The notes below the pieces were generated by a model. The model saw nothing but the letters and a program-made list of their open reading frames with translations, was not told where the DNA came from and did no database searches. The translations under genes were made by a program, and so were the position numbers. A DNA stretch of 46,037 bases from Parachlamydiaceae bacterium (GTDB lineage: Bacteria; Chlamydiota; Chlamydiia; Chlamydiales; Parachlamydiaceae). The stretch covers positions 1 through 46,037 of the forward strand of contig JACCRY010000204.1 in NCBI GenBank assembly GCA_013813265.1. The letters run 5' to 3'. Each line of letters starts with the position of its first letter. Positions within the stretch are counted from its first letter, which is position 1. This document shows, piece by piece, positions 24,114 to 34,700 of the stretch.

Positions 24114-25649
24114 TTAAATGACATGGTGTTCTTGGTTTTGAGACGTTTGACCCTGGTTGGATGGCAAATGTAAACCAGGAAATATGCTTAACTGGTATTC
24201 TGCCTGGATTCTGAGTTCTTCTATCGAGGTTTCAGCTTGGCTTACGTCAGTAAATAGCTTATAAGCCTTAGACTTGGCATTATCAAAAGAAATATGATCT
24301 ACACGCTTCCCGATAAGCATTAAGCCCAAATTAAGTTTTGCTACAGCAATATCCTCAGGTTCCTTTGGGCAATTTTCTTGAAGAAAAAGGTTGAAAGTCT
24401 CATAAATCTCTTCATCGGTCATCGATTGAGCTTGATTGGCAAAGTTCATGGATGCTTTGTACATCTTGGCTATGCTCTGATTCTTGAAATCGGTCCCCTT
24501 GTCCTGAATGATTTGATCTAGAATTTCTTCTGCTTCTTGGTATGTCACTGTTCGTATCAAGTCGCGATACGTCATAATTGCTTGATGAAGCATTGCGCTT
24601 GTTTTATCCCGAGGAAAAGCAAATTCATTTTGAATAATCTGCTGAAAAGCTGCAAAAAGGCGATTATTCTCCTCATCCCCATTAGAAATATCGTCATAAT
24701 AATCCATCAAGGCCATTTGCAAAATACATTTGGCTTTATAAGCCGAAGGCAGATGGAGCGCCTGGCTGTTTTTGTAAAGTCGCTCATAATGAGCTGTCCC
24801 GTCAAGGTCATCCTCGTCAGACGCAGAAAGATCATCATCTTCCCTGTCAGTAGACGATCCATCTTCTTTAATCGGGGGGCAATACAGTAAATCCTGGTAT
24901 AAAATAGCTATATCTTTATGTGATGGGTCTGCATGCTGGTTATTCACAACCATTTGTAAAAGATATATAATTTCATCATCCGTTACGACATTACCATTTA
25001 TAACCAAATCTTCCTTGCTATAATAAAATAGTATGCCTATCAAACAGGAGGCCCAGGCTTTTTCCTTTTCAGAAGAAAAATCGTTTTTTAATATACTCTG
25101 AATTAAGTCGCGAGCATCGTTTTCGTCTTGGTCATTACCCTCAGTGCCAAATTCTTTTTTAAAAACGAGCAACTCAGCGTGAAGCAAGTCAACCTTTATT
25201 TTTAATTCAGGCGTTATTGCGGTTTCATTTCTTTTAATTAGATGTATTTGCTCGATTGCTTTTGTGTAGTCTCTACCAATGTAGATATTATCATAGTAAA
25301 AAATAGCTTTCGTAAGAAATGCTTCTGGTTTTAATTCTCTCAATGCATTACACACAATATTTTTATGCGTTGAGTTTTGCGGAACTTGTAAAAGCTGATT
25401 CAATCCTACGAAACCGACCAATTGACTATGAAAAGATATCCACATAGGGGCATTTTTAGCGAGGAAATGAATTCGCTTACATGTAAGCTCAAAATTTTTT
25501 AGATCTATAAACTTAAAATTTTTCATAATTTGAATTATACAATCATCTAATATAAAACTGTTATCGAATGTATGAGGGTATATACTGGAATGCGGATTCA
25601 ACAAATCATGCACGCAATTATTAAAGCTAGAGGCGTTAGCACGAATCAT
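24114..25649 (-). CDS. F-box protein with helical (TPR/Sel1-like) repeats
   Basis: 511 residues. Residues about 32-73 (FILDDCIIQIMKNFKFIDLK, then NFELTCKRIHFLAKNAPMW) fit the F-box: hydrophobic helix, DL, a CK-x pair and the final W. From residue 90 onward the protein is helical with spaced Ala/Tyr pairs, such as KEKAWASCLIGILFYYS and DIAVAKLNLGLMLIG, as in TPR or Sel1 repeats. There is an acidic insert (SSTDREDDDLSASDEDDLDG). F-box proteins bind Skp1 of host SCF ubiquitin ligases, and symbionts use them to redirect ubiquitination. The C-terminus is Gln-rich. It is monocistronic and convergent with the RasGEF gene. Confidence 0.75.
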   Translation of the reverse strand: MIRANASSFNNCVHDLLNPHSSIYPHTFDNSFILDDCIIQIMKNFKFIDLKNFELTCKRIHFLAKNAPMWISFHSQLVGFVGLNQLLQVPQNSTHKNIVCNALRELKPEAFLTKAIFYYDNIYIGRDYTKAIEQIHLIKRNETAITPELKIKVDLLHAELLVFKKEFGTEGNDQDENDARDLIQSILKNDFSSEKEKAWASCLIGILFYYSKEDLVINGNVVTDDEIIYLLQMVVNNQHADPSHKDIAILYQDLLYCPPIKEDGSSTDREDDDLSASDEDDLDGTAHYERLYKNSQALHLPSAYKAKCILQMALMDYYDDISNGDEENNRLFAAFQQIIQNEFAFPRDKTSAMLHQAIMTYRDLIRTVTYQEAEEILDQIIQDKGTDFKNQSIAKMYKASMNFANQAQSMTDEEIYETFNLFLQENCPKEPEDIAVAKLNLGLMLIGKRVDHISFDNAKSKAYKLFTDVSQAETSIEELRIQAEYQLSIFPGLHLPSNQGQTSQNQEHHVI

Positions 25650-25956
25650 AATATATCTTGTGATTAAAATTTTTATAAAAAGTAAATTAACTTAGTCTTA
25701 TCATCTGTGTTCATGGAAAATTTTTTCCTGAAGAACAGCAAAGTGTGTTTGGCCATTATCGTTTGTATTCTTATTATTGTAAAGCATCAATAATGATAAG
25801 TACTTTCCGAAGAACATAAGGACACATGAAAAGGCTAGAAAACGTCGCAAGATCTATTCAATTGATTTCGGTTAAAAACTTATTTTTAAAGAATTTTTTA
25901 TTGCTCTGGTTTCACTTAACCCAATTTTCTGCTTACTCAAAAAGAGAAAAGACCGT
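25650..25956. other. AT-rich intergenic DNA
   Basis: Upstream region of the F-box gene. A frame on the plus strand starting at 25826 (68 codons) has an AGGACAC before its ATG but runs into the antisense of the pseudogene and is unconvincing. No other structure is seen. Confidence 0.4.
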
Positions 25957-26452
25957 TCAATTTTTGGATAAAAATTTTTGCCAATATTCCTTTCGTCGAT
26001 TGAGTTTAAAAATCCATAAGATCATTTTATAAATGCTTCTTGCAAAGACCTTAGAAAAAGTCTCTAATCCTGCAATTTCTGCTAATTGATTTGAAGGAAT
26101 AATTCCGCTGGTTAAGAAATGGCATTGTTCTTTTTCAAGTTTATCAAGAATGGTTGCCATAAGAAGTTCTGAAGAGCCTCGAGAGGAATTTGGTTTAACC
26201 ATTAAATATTTTATAAACCATCCTAGACGCACTTGGCAATGGGTTTGAAAAGCTATTGCTAATTCAGGCATTTGTTACAGCACATTTAAATTCTATTCGA
26301 TAGCCTATGAATCCCTCAATGTTCGGAGTACAAAAAATAGTGAATGGATAATTGAAATGCATTTGAGACATAGAGCAACCCCATCGCTGTACCCACGCTT
26401 CGATCGAATTATTCACATTACAAATGCTATGAAAGTGATCTGGTTGCGCCAT
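25957..26452 (-). pseudogene. Degraded DUF2156-like protein gene
   Basis: Two minus-strand frames meet at 26264-26271 in different phases. The first (26452-26264) encodes QRWGCSMSQMHFNYPFTIFC and ends IEFKCAVTNA. The second (26271-25957) continues with PELAIAFQTHCQ and ends in SSELLMATILDKLEKEQCHF, IIPSNQLAEIAGL and RRKEYWQKFLSK. The order and motifs resemble bacterial DUF2156 proteins (the GNAT-like fold of lysyl-phosphatidylglycerol synthase C-termini), but about 60-100 central residues are missing and the frame breaks once. I read it as a broken, internally deleted gene. The family assignment is from memory. Confidence 0.5.
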
Positions 26453-26889
26453 TGAATTTTCACATATATTTGATGTAATATTTCTGCAAGAAATTTTTAC
26501 TATTTTTTATGCACATTTTTTTGAAAGATTAGTAAAATAACAACGCTTTAAAAAAGGATGGTTCTCTTAGAGGCAAAAAAAAATTCTCAGATTTGTGGAA
26601 GGAATTGACAACATTTTGCATTCTCTCGATTTCATATGCTGTTAGCATTTTTTGAAATGAAAATCTAGGTTTTTGCAGAAAGATTTTAGCCATTTTGGCG
26701 ATACACTTAATAAAAAAATTCTTCAATGGGCTGCATATGCATCAATCTGATTGACTTATGTGACTAATTATCAAGCGATTAGAATTATAAAAAATATTGT
26801 TTGAGAAAAAATGTAGACAAAAATCCTAAAATCAGTTTTTATGATGTTTAGATTGAAAATCATAAAAAAAAGTGATGACAAGGGGGGCC
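26453..26889. other. AT-rich intergenic DNA
   Basis: It contains a minus-strand frame of 65 codons (26529-26726) starting with TTG and lacking a ribosome site. It ends abruptly and looks like chance or remnant sequence. No promoter could be fixed for the 26890 gene. Confidence 0.4.
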
Positions 26890-29343
26890 ATGAATTCGCA
26901 CATACCATCCACACAACAGATATCATCTTATTCTTCTTCTGAAAATTATGGCGAACTAAGTAGAAGTCGCTACGGAAAAGGTGAAAAGCTGACCATAAGG
27001 CAAGCATTCAGTTCGGAAATGCTGAGTCTCTTTATGGAACAACATCAGAAAAGCCCATTTTCACTTTGTGAATCGAGTTTTATAGACTTAAGAATGATAA
27101 AAATAGAAGAAGTTGAATTTTCAGATGAATTTGATTTAAAATGTTCAGTGAAGCTAGATCGACTTGTTAAAAGTGTCAACGAACAGTTTATTCTGACATT
27201 GAAATTATATTTCTCAATTGAAACGATTGCTATCATTTCAGATTCTAGTAATACATCAGACCATGAATGTATTCGACAAGGAATTTTTCCTAGCCATTCC
27301 AAATGTGTTTTAATTGGAGAAATGCTCCATTATGCATTAAAAGAACAAACCAATAGAAAGGGAAATACTCTACTAGAGGTTTTAAATTTTAAAGCAGAAG
27401 TTTTAAAAAGTGCTTTAAAATTAAAAAAATTAAATTCAGCTTGTAAGGCAATTTCTTCAGTAGTTGAACATATGGATTGGTTTGGATTGATAAAGTGCAA
27501 TTTAGAAAACTCCCTTTTTAATTATGTTGGGCCGAGCTTGATTACCTATTATCCAATAAGAATAGAGTCTACCTTTAAATTTAAAGAATATAATAACCTT
27601 TTAGAGCAAGAGCCAAGTTACGGTTTTGGGGAGAAGAGATCTTCATTTAGTCAAAAAGATATGCAGATGATTGAAATGCAGACTATGGAAATGGCACAAA
27701 GGTCACGGGATTGGATTCCTGAAGAACATTTGGAAGATTATTCGATGGAAGATGATATTCCTATACAAAATTCGCGCAATGTCAGTTTTCTGCAGCCATT
27801 TGAACCCTATATACCCATTCAATTGCAGAATGCGCCCATTAATTTGCCTCAACAGACTTTAAAAATAAATATTATACAACTGAATTCTAGTCAAATAAAA
27901 CACGATTCCCGCGTAAAGCATTTAATTAAACAAAAGCCTATAGAACCAATCAATCTTATACAAAGTAACATAGAGATTTTAAATCCCATAACAGTCGTTA
28001 GGAAAACTTCGCCAAAAACGATAACAGATAATGACACACGTTCTGTGAAATCTAAAAGAAAACCTCCTCTTCCTTTTCAAACCAGAGTTCAACTTCTATC
28101 TCAGGATAAGAACACGATCTCTTCACACAAGGAAATAATTTCTAACAACGGATGTAATTCAATTCAAGATACCTATTTTGGGAATATTGAAAAGAAATAT
28201 ACTTTAGAGAAAAACTTTAAAAAGATTACAGAAAAAGATAGTTCTGCTATAAGTGTCGATTCAAGATTAAGCATTACTGCTTTTCTGAAAGAGCAGGTCG
28301 TACTTCCTCCCTCACCCACATTGGAAGACGAAGTCAAAAAAATTCAGACTTATGGCAAATTAAGAGGGAAAGTGACGACAGCCATCTCTAGAAATCTAAT
28401 TGTTTCAAGTCCACAAATCTCTGAGCCGCTCCCTACAGACATTTTATCTCAAATAGCTAATCTCTTTCTAGATGAAATTTTTAAAAAATCCAATACAAGA
28501 GTAGAGGTTGAATCTGCGCGAGAAACATTAAGAATTTTTGAGAGAGTGTCTCGAAGTTTCTGGAAAGCTTGTTCGCATTTATTGGCCTTTTATGAACTCA
28601 CAAGGTTACCAAAAGACTTTACTGCTAAAATTTCACGTTTCCCCTTAGATATTCGTCGATCTATAAGTAAAACCTCTTTAGAAAATAGTCGATCACCTGG
28701 GATATTGTATTTGAATTCTACAGTTCTAGGTTCTGCTAAACCTTCCAAAGATGAGAAATTTTTGACATTGCCAGAACATGCTGGAATCCACGTGATTTAT
28801 GATTGCACGAAGCCTCATTCATATCCATTTGGTAATTATAATAAGGAATACTTTAAGCATCCTGATTTTGGTTGGGCGACACAAGTTATTGATTTTATTA
28901 CATGGCCAATGGTTGAAAATTTTTCTTGCCTTTACATTGAGGATATTTACAAAAGACCAGCTTTAGCTATCCCGTATACATATTTAGACTCAGATGTTGA
29001 GGGTAAAGGAATATTTATTCTGCAACAACTGAGAGTGGACGAGAATAATAAGGAATGGTGGTTTTTAGTGGATAAGCCCCTGCAATCTAGTTCAGTAACA
29101 GCCATTTGTATTTTACATGAACATGCGATAGACGCCAGCTTAAAAAATATAGATAAAACTATCTATGATGAGGGCGTAGTTGACAGAGAAGTTTTAAGTA
29201 AAAATTATTTGGACTGGTTGAATGGTTTTCTATCCGGTCAAGTCTGCGAAGATGTTACTCTGTATGAGAAAGACATTGCCACTCTGACAAATAGGCGTAT
29301 AAAACATTACGTTAAAAACGAATTGAAAACTGCACAGCTATAG
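26890..29343 (+). CDS. Large hypothetical protein with a central F-box-like motif
   Basis: 817 residues from ATG 26890, chosen because AGGGGGG lies just before it; GTG 26872 and ATG 26875 have no such site. The N-terminus is Ser-rich (NSHIPSTQQISSYSSSENYG), as in type III effectors. Residues about 270-500 are Gln/Asn/Ile-rich and probably disordered. At about 511-565, PLPTDILSQIANLFLDEIF and then TLRIFERVSRSFWKACSHLL resemble an F-box (LP-x-D-I-L ... V-x-x-x-FW) with a short insert. The C-terminal 230 residues are compact alpha/beta (HAGIHVIYDCTKPHSYPFGN, GWATQVIDFITWP) and unfamiliar. It is a probable effector; the F-box call is tentative. Confidence 0.55.
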   Translation: MNSHIPSTQQISSYSSSENYGELSRSRYGKGEKLTIRQAFSSEMLSLFMEQHQKSPFSLCESSFIDLRMIKIEEVEFSDEFDLKCSVKLDRLVKSVNEQFILTLKLYFSIETIAIISDSSNTSDHECIRQGIFPSHSKCVLIGEMLHYALKEQTNRKGNTLLEVLNFKAEVLKSALKLKKLNSACKAISSVVEHMDWFGLIKCNLENSLFNYVGPSLITYYPIRIESTFKFKEYNNLLEQEPSYGFGEKRSSFSQKDMQMIEMQTMEMAQRSRDWIPEEHLEDYSMEDDIPIQNSRNVSFLQPFEPYIPIQLQNAPINLPQQTLKINIIQLNSSQIKHDSRVKHLIKQKPIEPINLIQSNIEILNPITVVRKTSPKTITDNDTRSVKSKRKPPLPFQTRVQLLSQDKNTISSHKEIISNNGCNSIQDTYFGNIEKKYTLEKNFKKITEKDSSAISVDSRLSITAFLKEQVVLPPSPTLEDEVKKIQTYGKLRGKVTTAISRNLIVSSPQISEPLPTDILSQIANLFLDEIFKKSNTRVEVESARETLRIFERVSRSFWKACSHLLAFYELTRLPKDFTAKISRFPLDIRRSISKTSLENSRSPGILYLNSTVLGSAKPSKDEKFLTLPEHAGIHVIYDCTKPHSYPFGNYNKEYFKHPDFGWATQVIDFITWPMVENFSCLYIEDIYKRPALAIPYTYLDSDVEGKGIFILQQLRVDENNKEWWFLVDKPLQSSSVTAICILHEHAIDASLKNIDKTIYDEGVVDREVLSKNYLDWLNGFLSGQVCEDVTLYEKDIATLTNRRIKHYVKNELKTAQL

Positions 29344-29447
29344 GTTTTTTTTACGAAAGATGAATTTTAGCGAACTATGTGAAACATTTTTTTTTATCAC
29401 AACATTAGTTTCAATTATGAGAATTAAACAAAAAAAGGAGAATTATT

Positions 29448-31664
29448 ATGGCAAATTTTAATGCAACACCAAATTTAGGTGCTAACCCCGTAGACTGGAA
29501 TAGTTCTTGGAAGAGTTGGGGAGGAGCTATAACTGGTGAAGTACACCAACAGCACATCAAAATAAATCAAATCAATACTGCTGGAAAAGCATTAGAGACG
29601 CTTGTAAATACGCACATTAACCTTATAGATACCAACACAAATAGCATTCAGGCTCTAACTTACACTTCAGATCAGCACGGTATTGAAATAGGTTCTATAA
29701 AAGCAAGTGCTATACTTCTAAGTAATATTGTAAGTGGCCACACGACTCAAATTGGAGCTTTACAAGTAAAGGTCGTAGATATAACTAACACTGTAAATGA
29801 TCACAGTACGAGCATAAATAATTTGCAGGGGGATGTAATTACCACCGCCCAAACTGCAAATACAAACACAACTAATATACAGAGGCTAACTGCTACTTCT
29901 ACGACTCACACTGATGAAATCGCTCAGTTGACGGTTACATCAACTACTCATACAGATGAGATAGCAGCCTTAAACCAATCTTCCACTGCACATAATAACG
30001 GTATAATTAATTTAAATGCTAATGTAAACGAGCATACTGTGGGTATAAATGCATTAAATACAAGTGTGCAAAATTTAGATGATCGAATGATCATCGTGGA
30101 AAAACAAGCAAATACAATATTTGACGAATTAAAAGCTTTTAATGAGCAAACAGCAAAAGACATGCAGACCCTAGATGAACAAACAAAAGATGTTGGTCTA
30201 TTAAGCTACAAAAATCAGGAATCTTTAAATGAAGTGACTTCTAATTTGAAATTTCTTTCTGCTGGATATGAAAAGCTGACAGAAGAGCAAGAGAAAACCA
30301 AAAGTAATTTGGATGTACTAGGGCAAACAGTAATTAACCAAAATATTGCGACAGTAGAATTAAAGAAGACAGTTGAAAAAAAATTTGCAGAACAAGATGT
30401 AAAATTCAATAATATTGAAGTGAATATTGGAACCCAAAATACAGCTATAAATGATTGTTATAAAGTTTTGAAAGTTCATGATAAAGAGATCGGGGATAGC
30501 AGAAAATTAATTGAAGAGCATAGCTCCGATATTAAGAAAAATAATTCTCATATTATTGATCATTCAGTTAAGATTGAAAGGCAAGAAACCCTTTTGAGTT
30601 GTAGCAAAGAGCTAAACAACAAACATTTTGGTGATTTAGCAGACTGTAAAGATTCAATAAAAAATCATACTTCATCCATCAGTAAATTAGAAACAAAGCA
30701 ATCCGGTTTTAAATCTGATGTGCTTACTATAAAGGAAAAACTAAACTATCAAGGTGATAAACTTGATAAACTTGACAACTTCCATCAGAAAATTAAGGAT
30801 GATTTGTTACTGCTGGAAATAGCATTACATAATACTGTTAATAATGCAGAAAGAAATCTTAATGAAATTGTCAAAGGGGCGAGTCAAGAAAATCACGATA
30901 CAATTGAAACGGTAAATAAGGCAAAAGACGAAGTAAAAAATATCGAAAATCGCCTTTCGACCTTAATGGATTTAGTAGGTCAAATTGAGGAATTAAAAGC
31001 AGAGATCAAGGTTTTACGTGAAGATCATGGAAGCCAGATTGAATCATTGAAAAGTTCTGAAAATAATGCCCTAATAAATTTATCAAAACAAGTGTCCGAA
31101 CAAAGTTTGATAATTCACGAACTAAAATCTGAGATTAAGGAATTAAAACTACAACAAGTTGAAATTAATGAATTGAAATTACAGCAAGTAAAGTATGAAA
31201 ACTTTATGAAAATTGCTACTAAAGCATTTATTCAGCTAGAGAGAGGCGAAGTACCCTTACATAATGTAGCAAATGAACTGGGAATTTCTACACTGAATGT
31301 TGATGTAAATAAACTAGAAAGTCCTAGAGAAAATACGCCTATGACTAAATCTTCAAAAGGAGTAGACAACTTCTCATTAAGCTTTGCAAGTCTATCTCCT
31401 TCTCAATCCTTGAATCACTCTGGAAATAAAATCCATCCGGAAATTTCAAATGATGCAAGTTCAAAGAACGATTCTATATTTACACAATCTGAAATGATAA
31501 ATCAAAGTGAAATACTTGAATTGATGGAAGAAAAGTATTTATCCAACAATGTAGATTTAAGTTTTCTTGATAAATCAACAATTTTCTCACAGAATCAAAT
31601 TATTTTAGAAAAGAACGAAACGAGTCTTTCGAACTCTTCTTATTTTGAATCAGAAGAGAAATAA
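29448..31664 (+). CDS. Long coiled-coil protein with 14/21-residue repeats
   Basis: 738 residues, no signal peptide. From residue 45 to about 600 the sequence follows heptads. Residues about 85-205 are built of units of 14 or 21 residues ending in H-x-x-x-I-x-x-L, for example LTATSTTHTDEIAQ and LTVTSTTHTDEIAA. This resembles trimeric fibre stalks and phage tail fibres. Residues about 480-590 are Leu/Glu/Lys-rich dimer-type coiled coil (IEELKAEIKVLREDHGSQIE, LKSEIKELKLQQ). The last 110 residues are Ser/Asn-rich. It may be a secreted filament-like or scaffold effector; function unknown. AAAGGAG precedes the ATG. A hairpin with a TTTT tail follows the stop. Confidence 0.65.
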   Translation: MANFNATPNLGANPVDWNSSWKSWGGAITGEVHQQHIKINQINTAGKALETLVNTHINLIDTNTNSIQALTYTSDQHGIEIGSIKASAILLSNIVSGHTTQIGALQVKVVDITNTVNDHSTSINNLQGDVITTAQTANTNTTNIQRLTATSTTHTDEIAQLTVTSTTHTDEIAALNQSSTAHNNGIINLNANVNEHTVGINALNTSVQNLDDRMIIVEKQANTIFDELKAFNEQTAKDMQTLDEQTKDVGLLSYKNQESLNEVTSNLKFLSAGYEKLTEEQEKTKSNLDVLGQTVINQNIATVELKKTVEKKFAEQDVKFNNIEVNIGTQNTAINDCYKVLKVHDKEIGDSRKLIEEHSSDIKKNNSHIIDHSVKIERQETLLSCSKELNNKHFGDLADCKDSIKNHTSSISKLETKQSGFKSDVLTIKEKLNYQGDKLDKLDNFHQKIKDDLLLLEIALHNTVNNAERNLNEIVKGASQENHDTIETVNKAKDEVKNIENRLSTLMDLVGQIEELKAEIKVLREDHGSQIESLKSSENNALINLSKQVSEQSLIIHELKSEIKELKLQQVEINELKLQQVKYENFMKIATKAFIQLERGEVPLHNVANELGISTLNVDVNKLESPRENTPMTKSSKGVDNFSLSFASLSPSQSLNHSGNKIHPEISNDASSKNDSIFTQSEMINQSEILELMEEKYLSNNVDLSFLDKSTIFSQNQIILEKNETSLSNSSYFESEEK
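29886..30011 (+). repeat. Three 42-nt in-frame tandem units
   Basis: Units at 29886-29927, 29928-29969 and 29970-30011 encode 14 residues each. The first two differ in only two residues (TSTTHTDEIA is shared); the third is diverged (SSTAHNNGI). This looks like recent tandem growth of the coiled-coil stalk. Confidence 0.75.
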
Positions 31665-31679
31665 TTATTTAATGCTAGT

Positions 31680-31704
31680 AGTGTCTTCAACCGACACTGC
31701 TTTT
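31680..31704 (+). terminator. Terminator-like hairpin after the coiled-coil gene
   Basis: AGTGTC (31680-31685), a 7-nt loop, GACACT (31693-31698), then GCTTTT. The stem is short, but placement 15 nt after the stop fits rho-independent termination. Confidence 0.5.
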
Positions 31705-31740
31705 ATACTGCGCTCGGCTTTTCAAGCCGCGCGCAGTATA
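31704..31740. repeat. Strong hairpin with TATACTGCG termini
   Basis: TATACTGCGC (31704-31713) pairs with GCGCAGTATA (31731-31740), and CGGCTT with AAGCCG inside, around a TTC loop; one mismatch. The outer nine bases match the ends of the 12063-12225 palindrome, as if this were a shortened relative. It ends 17 nt before the next gene's ATG. Confidence 0.65.
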
Positions 31741-31757
31741 TTATTTGGAGCTGTTTA

Positions 31758-34700
31758 ATGGAGCCAATTAAGTTATCTTCTTCTTGTTCTTACCCCAAGC
31801 AACCTGGTCGGCCTGCATATTCCAGTTCTTCTTTTAAGTTTAACTATCCTGAGATTTATGATTTCAGTTCAAATTTAAGTTTGAAAGGACGGGTCTGTTC
31901 GATAAAAGATGAAATTTTATCTGAGGAGCAAGGAGAAATCAAAGAAAAAATTGCTCATTACTTAATCCATCGAGATAAAAAAAGATTAGACCGTTATGAG
32001 GAAAAAGCTATTAATTTTTTTGAGGGGACCCTTAACTTCGCTGAAATAAGCTGCTGCTCTGATTTACGAAAATTATTGGAAATAATCAAAATTATAGATT
32101 TTGAGCTTGCAGAATATAATAAGAAGATAAGAAATAAGTATAAATTTCCCGTCAGTTCTTACGATATTAGAACAAAAATTCTTGACCTAGATCCTAACTT
32201 TACTACGAATGAAATCTATACTAAAACTTTAGATCCAAGAAAATTTAAAAACCGCGAATATTTGCAGTACTCAATAAATTGGATCCCTGAAAGAGTTGGA
32301 TTTCATGCGAAGATTGTAATAAATCAATACGTGAAAACTCTCTCGTTATCAAAAAGTTTAAAACGTATTTCCAATAATAACTATGTTGTTAGAGGTCCTA
32401 CAGCAGCAGGGAAATCAGACTTTATTCGAAAATTGCTAAAGCCACTGTTAGATGATAATGAAAATATTTCAGGAATTCTTAACCCTGATGAATTTAAATT
32501 TAGTGTAAAACACTTATTGCCTTGTTTACATTATCTTAAAGGAAATCTTCAACTACTAGAATATTCTGAAGTTTTATCAAAAATTAAAATTAAACATTTT
32601 TTCTCACATTTAGTCAATGTTCAAGTTCATCCAGAGGGGGCAGCTTTATTTCAAAAATTTAAGAAAGGGATTCAAGATAAACCTTTAGCACTTATTTTTG
32701 AAGGACGATTTACTAGTAATAAAGAAATTTCTGATGTGTTATCCTGTTCAAGAAAAAAAAATCGTAAAGTTTTTCTAGTAGATATTGCGCATGCTTCTCT
32801 CTCTTTATCATTAAGAAGAATTTTGACTCGAGATCCTTACGGAAATGATCCATGCCCGTTTGTTCATGATGTAGTTAAAGGTTATGTAGAATCTATAAAG
32901 ACTAGAGAACGGTTATTAAGCCTTGTTAAAAATAATCCTTCTATTGAGTTTTTTAATCTTTATTTTTTGGATGAATTAGAAAATATGCATCTTATTGCTT
33001 GTAAGGAAGAAAACAAATTAAACATTCTTTCAGATAAATTAGTTAAGAAAAGTTGTTCCTCGCTATTAGATTGGGAAATTGAAAATCTCCTTGATGAGGT
33101 AATCGATAAAGACATTTACCCAAAGTTAGAAAAATGGGATGGAGAGAAAATCAAAACAGCATTGAACAACAACGCTTCAATCAATGCGGTGAAATCGATC
33201 TTTGTTGATGCCAGTAAATGGGGTGAGGTAAAGCTAGAACCTTTTAATGGTTTATGGCTTTACGACTATCCCTTTTTGAAAGAGCATATTGACAGTGAAC
33301 ATATTTTGGATATTCGTAAAAGTGATTTAGATGGTGAAGGGTATCATTGGACAGAGGATAAATTTCCTGAAGGGCCAAATCTAAAATTTTCTCAAGATGT
33401 AAGAGTTGAATATGCTCCGCGACGAGGCCTACAAATGAAGCTTGGTTATTTTCTGATCCACCCTAAGCTTTTTGAGAAACATTTGGCCCGCCCCGATCCC
33501 AGAGTGAGCGAACAACTCATTGATAAAGAGACAAATTATTTTCGTTTTTTTGTTCATCCTGAAGCCTATGACAATTTTGTGAAATTACATTTTTGTAGAG
33601 AGGCAATATTTGTAAAGCCAGAAGATTCAGAATTTATGGGCACGCCTACCTCATCCTATCGCTCATGGTGTGTAAGAGATATATCGAGTTCTGAAAGAAC
33701 GATTCCTTTTATCGTTAAAATGGGCGTAGGATCAGCAAGAAATCGTGGGAAATTTTTGCCGAGGGAAGACGTTTTAAAAAGTATAAAAATTCAAAACGAT
33801 CTTTATGAAATGAAGAAGCGAGACGATTTCTTTTATTTCTCCGAAACAATAGGGATAACATTTAAAGAAAATCTTTTTGAAGAAGATTCAGGTTTAATCG
33901 TTCGTGAGATTCCTACAGGTCTTCTACGAGGTGAATTTCATATTTTTAGCTTTTCAGCTTTAATGTCCATCGAGCGTACGAAAGAAGAGAATTATGGCGT
34001 TTGCAGAATCTTGCCTCAAGATTCTGGTCTAGAGGGTTATCCATTAATTTACGAGATAATTGAAAAAGCTAAACAAAAAAAACTTGTGAAATCTTCTTTT
34101 GAATTTATAAATACTTATCTTGTGAAAAAATATTTTGAAGCTACAAAAAAATTCTTTTTTAAAAAGGGTTATTCTTTTTCACCTCATGGACAAAATCTTT
34201 GTTTTGTTGTAAGCTACGCGGGAACTCCATTGGGTTTTGCCTATAGAGACTTAGAAGGAGTTTCAGAGAAAGGCGATAACTATCTTGCGTCCTACGGATG
34301 GTTTTATCGATATCATTGTATGGTTAAATTATTAAATGTAATGACAAAAAGTGATCAAGATTATTTTGATCCTCCTCTGGGGGCTCCAGTTCAGCTTGGA
34401 TTTTCGGAGCCTTTAAAAGAAAGAAATTTATACCCATTCCTAAAAGGATCGTTAAAAAAATTACATGCTATTTCGCTTGCTGATTATAAAAACATTTTGC
34501 ATAATTTGGATAATTTATTTTTAGTCAATCTGTCAAAGTATTATTATATTAAAAATATACACGAACTGAAAGTAGGTGCTATTCCCTCAGCGGAGCCAGG
34601 ATCTGATGGGGAAGCATATGTCGCGACTCTTGATAAACGGCTGCTACAAAACCGCCACCTTCATTCTGATCTCGAATTATCTGATGTTTCCAAAAAAGCT

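Noticed and set aside
25826-26032. 68-codon plus-strand frame
   Set aside because: Overlaps the DUF2156-like remnant in antisense, basic/aromatic composition from AT-rich DNA, no family features.
26529-26726. 65-codon minus-strand frame
   Set aside because: TTG start without a ribosome site; probably chance or a remnant.
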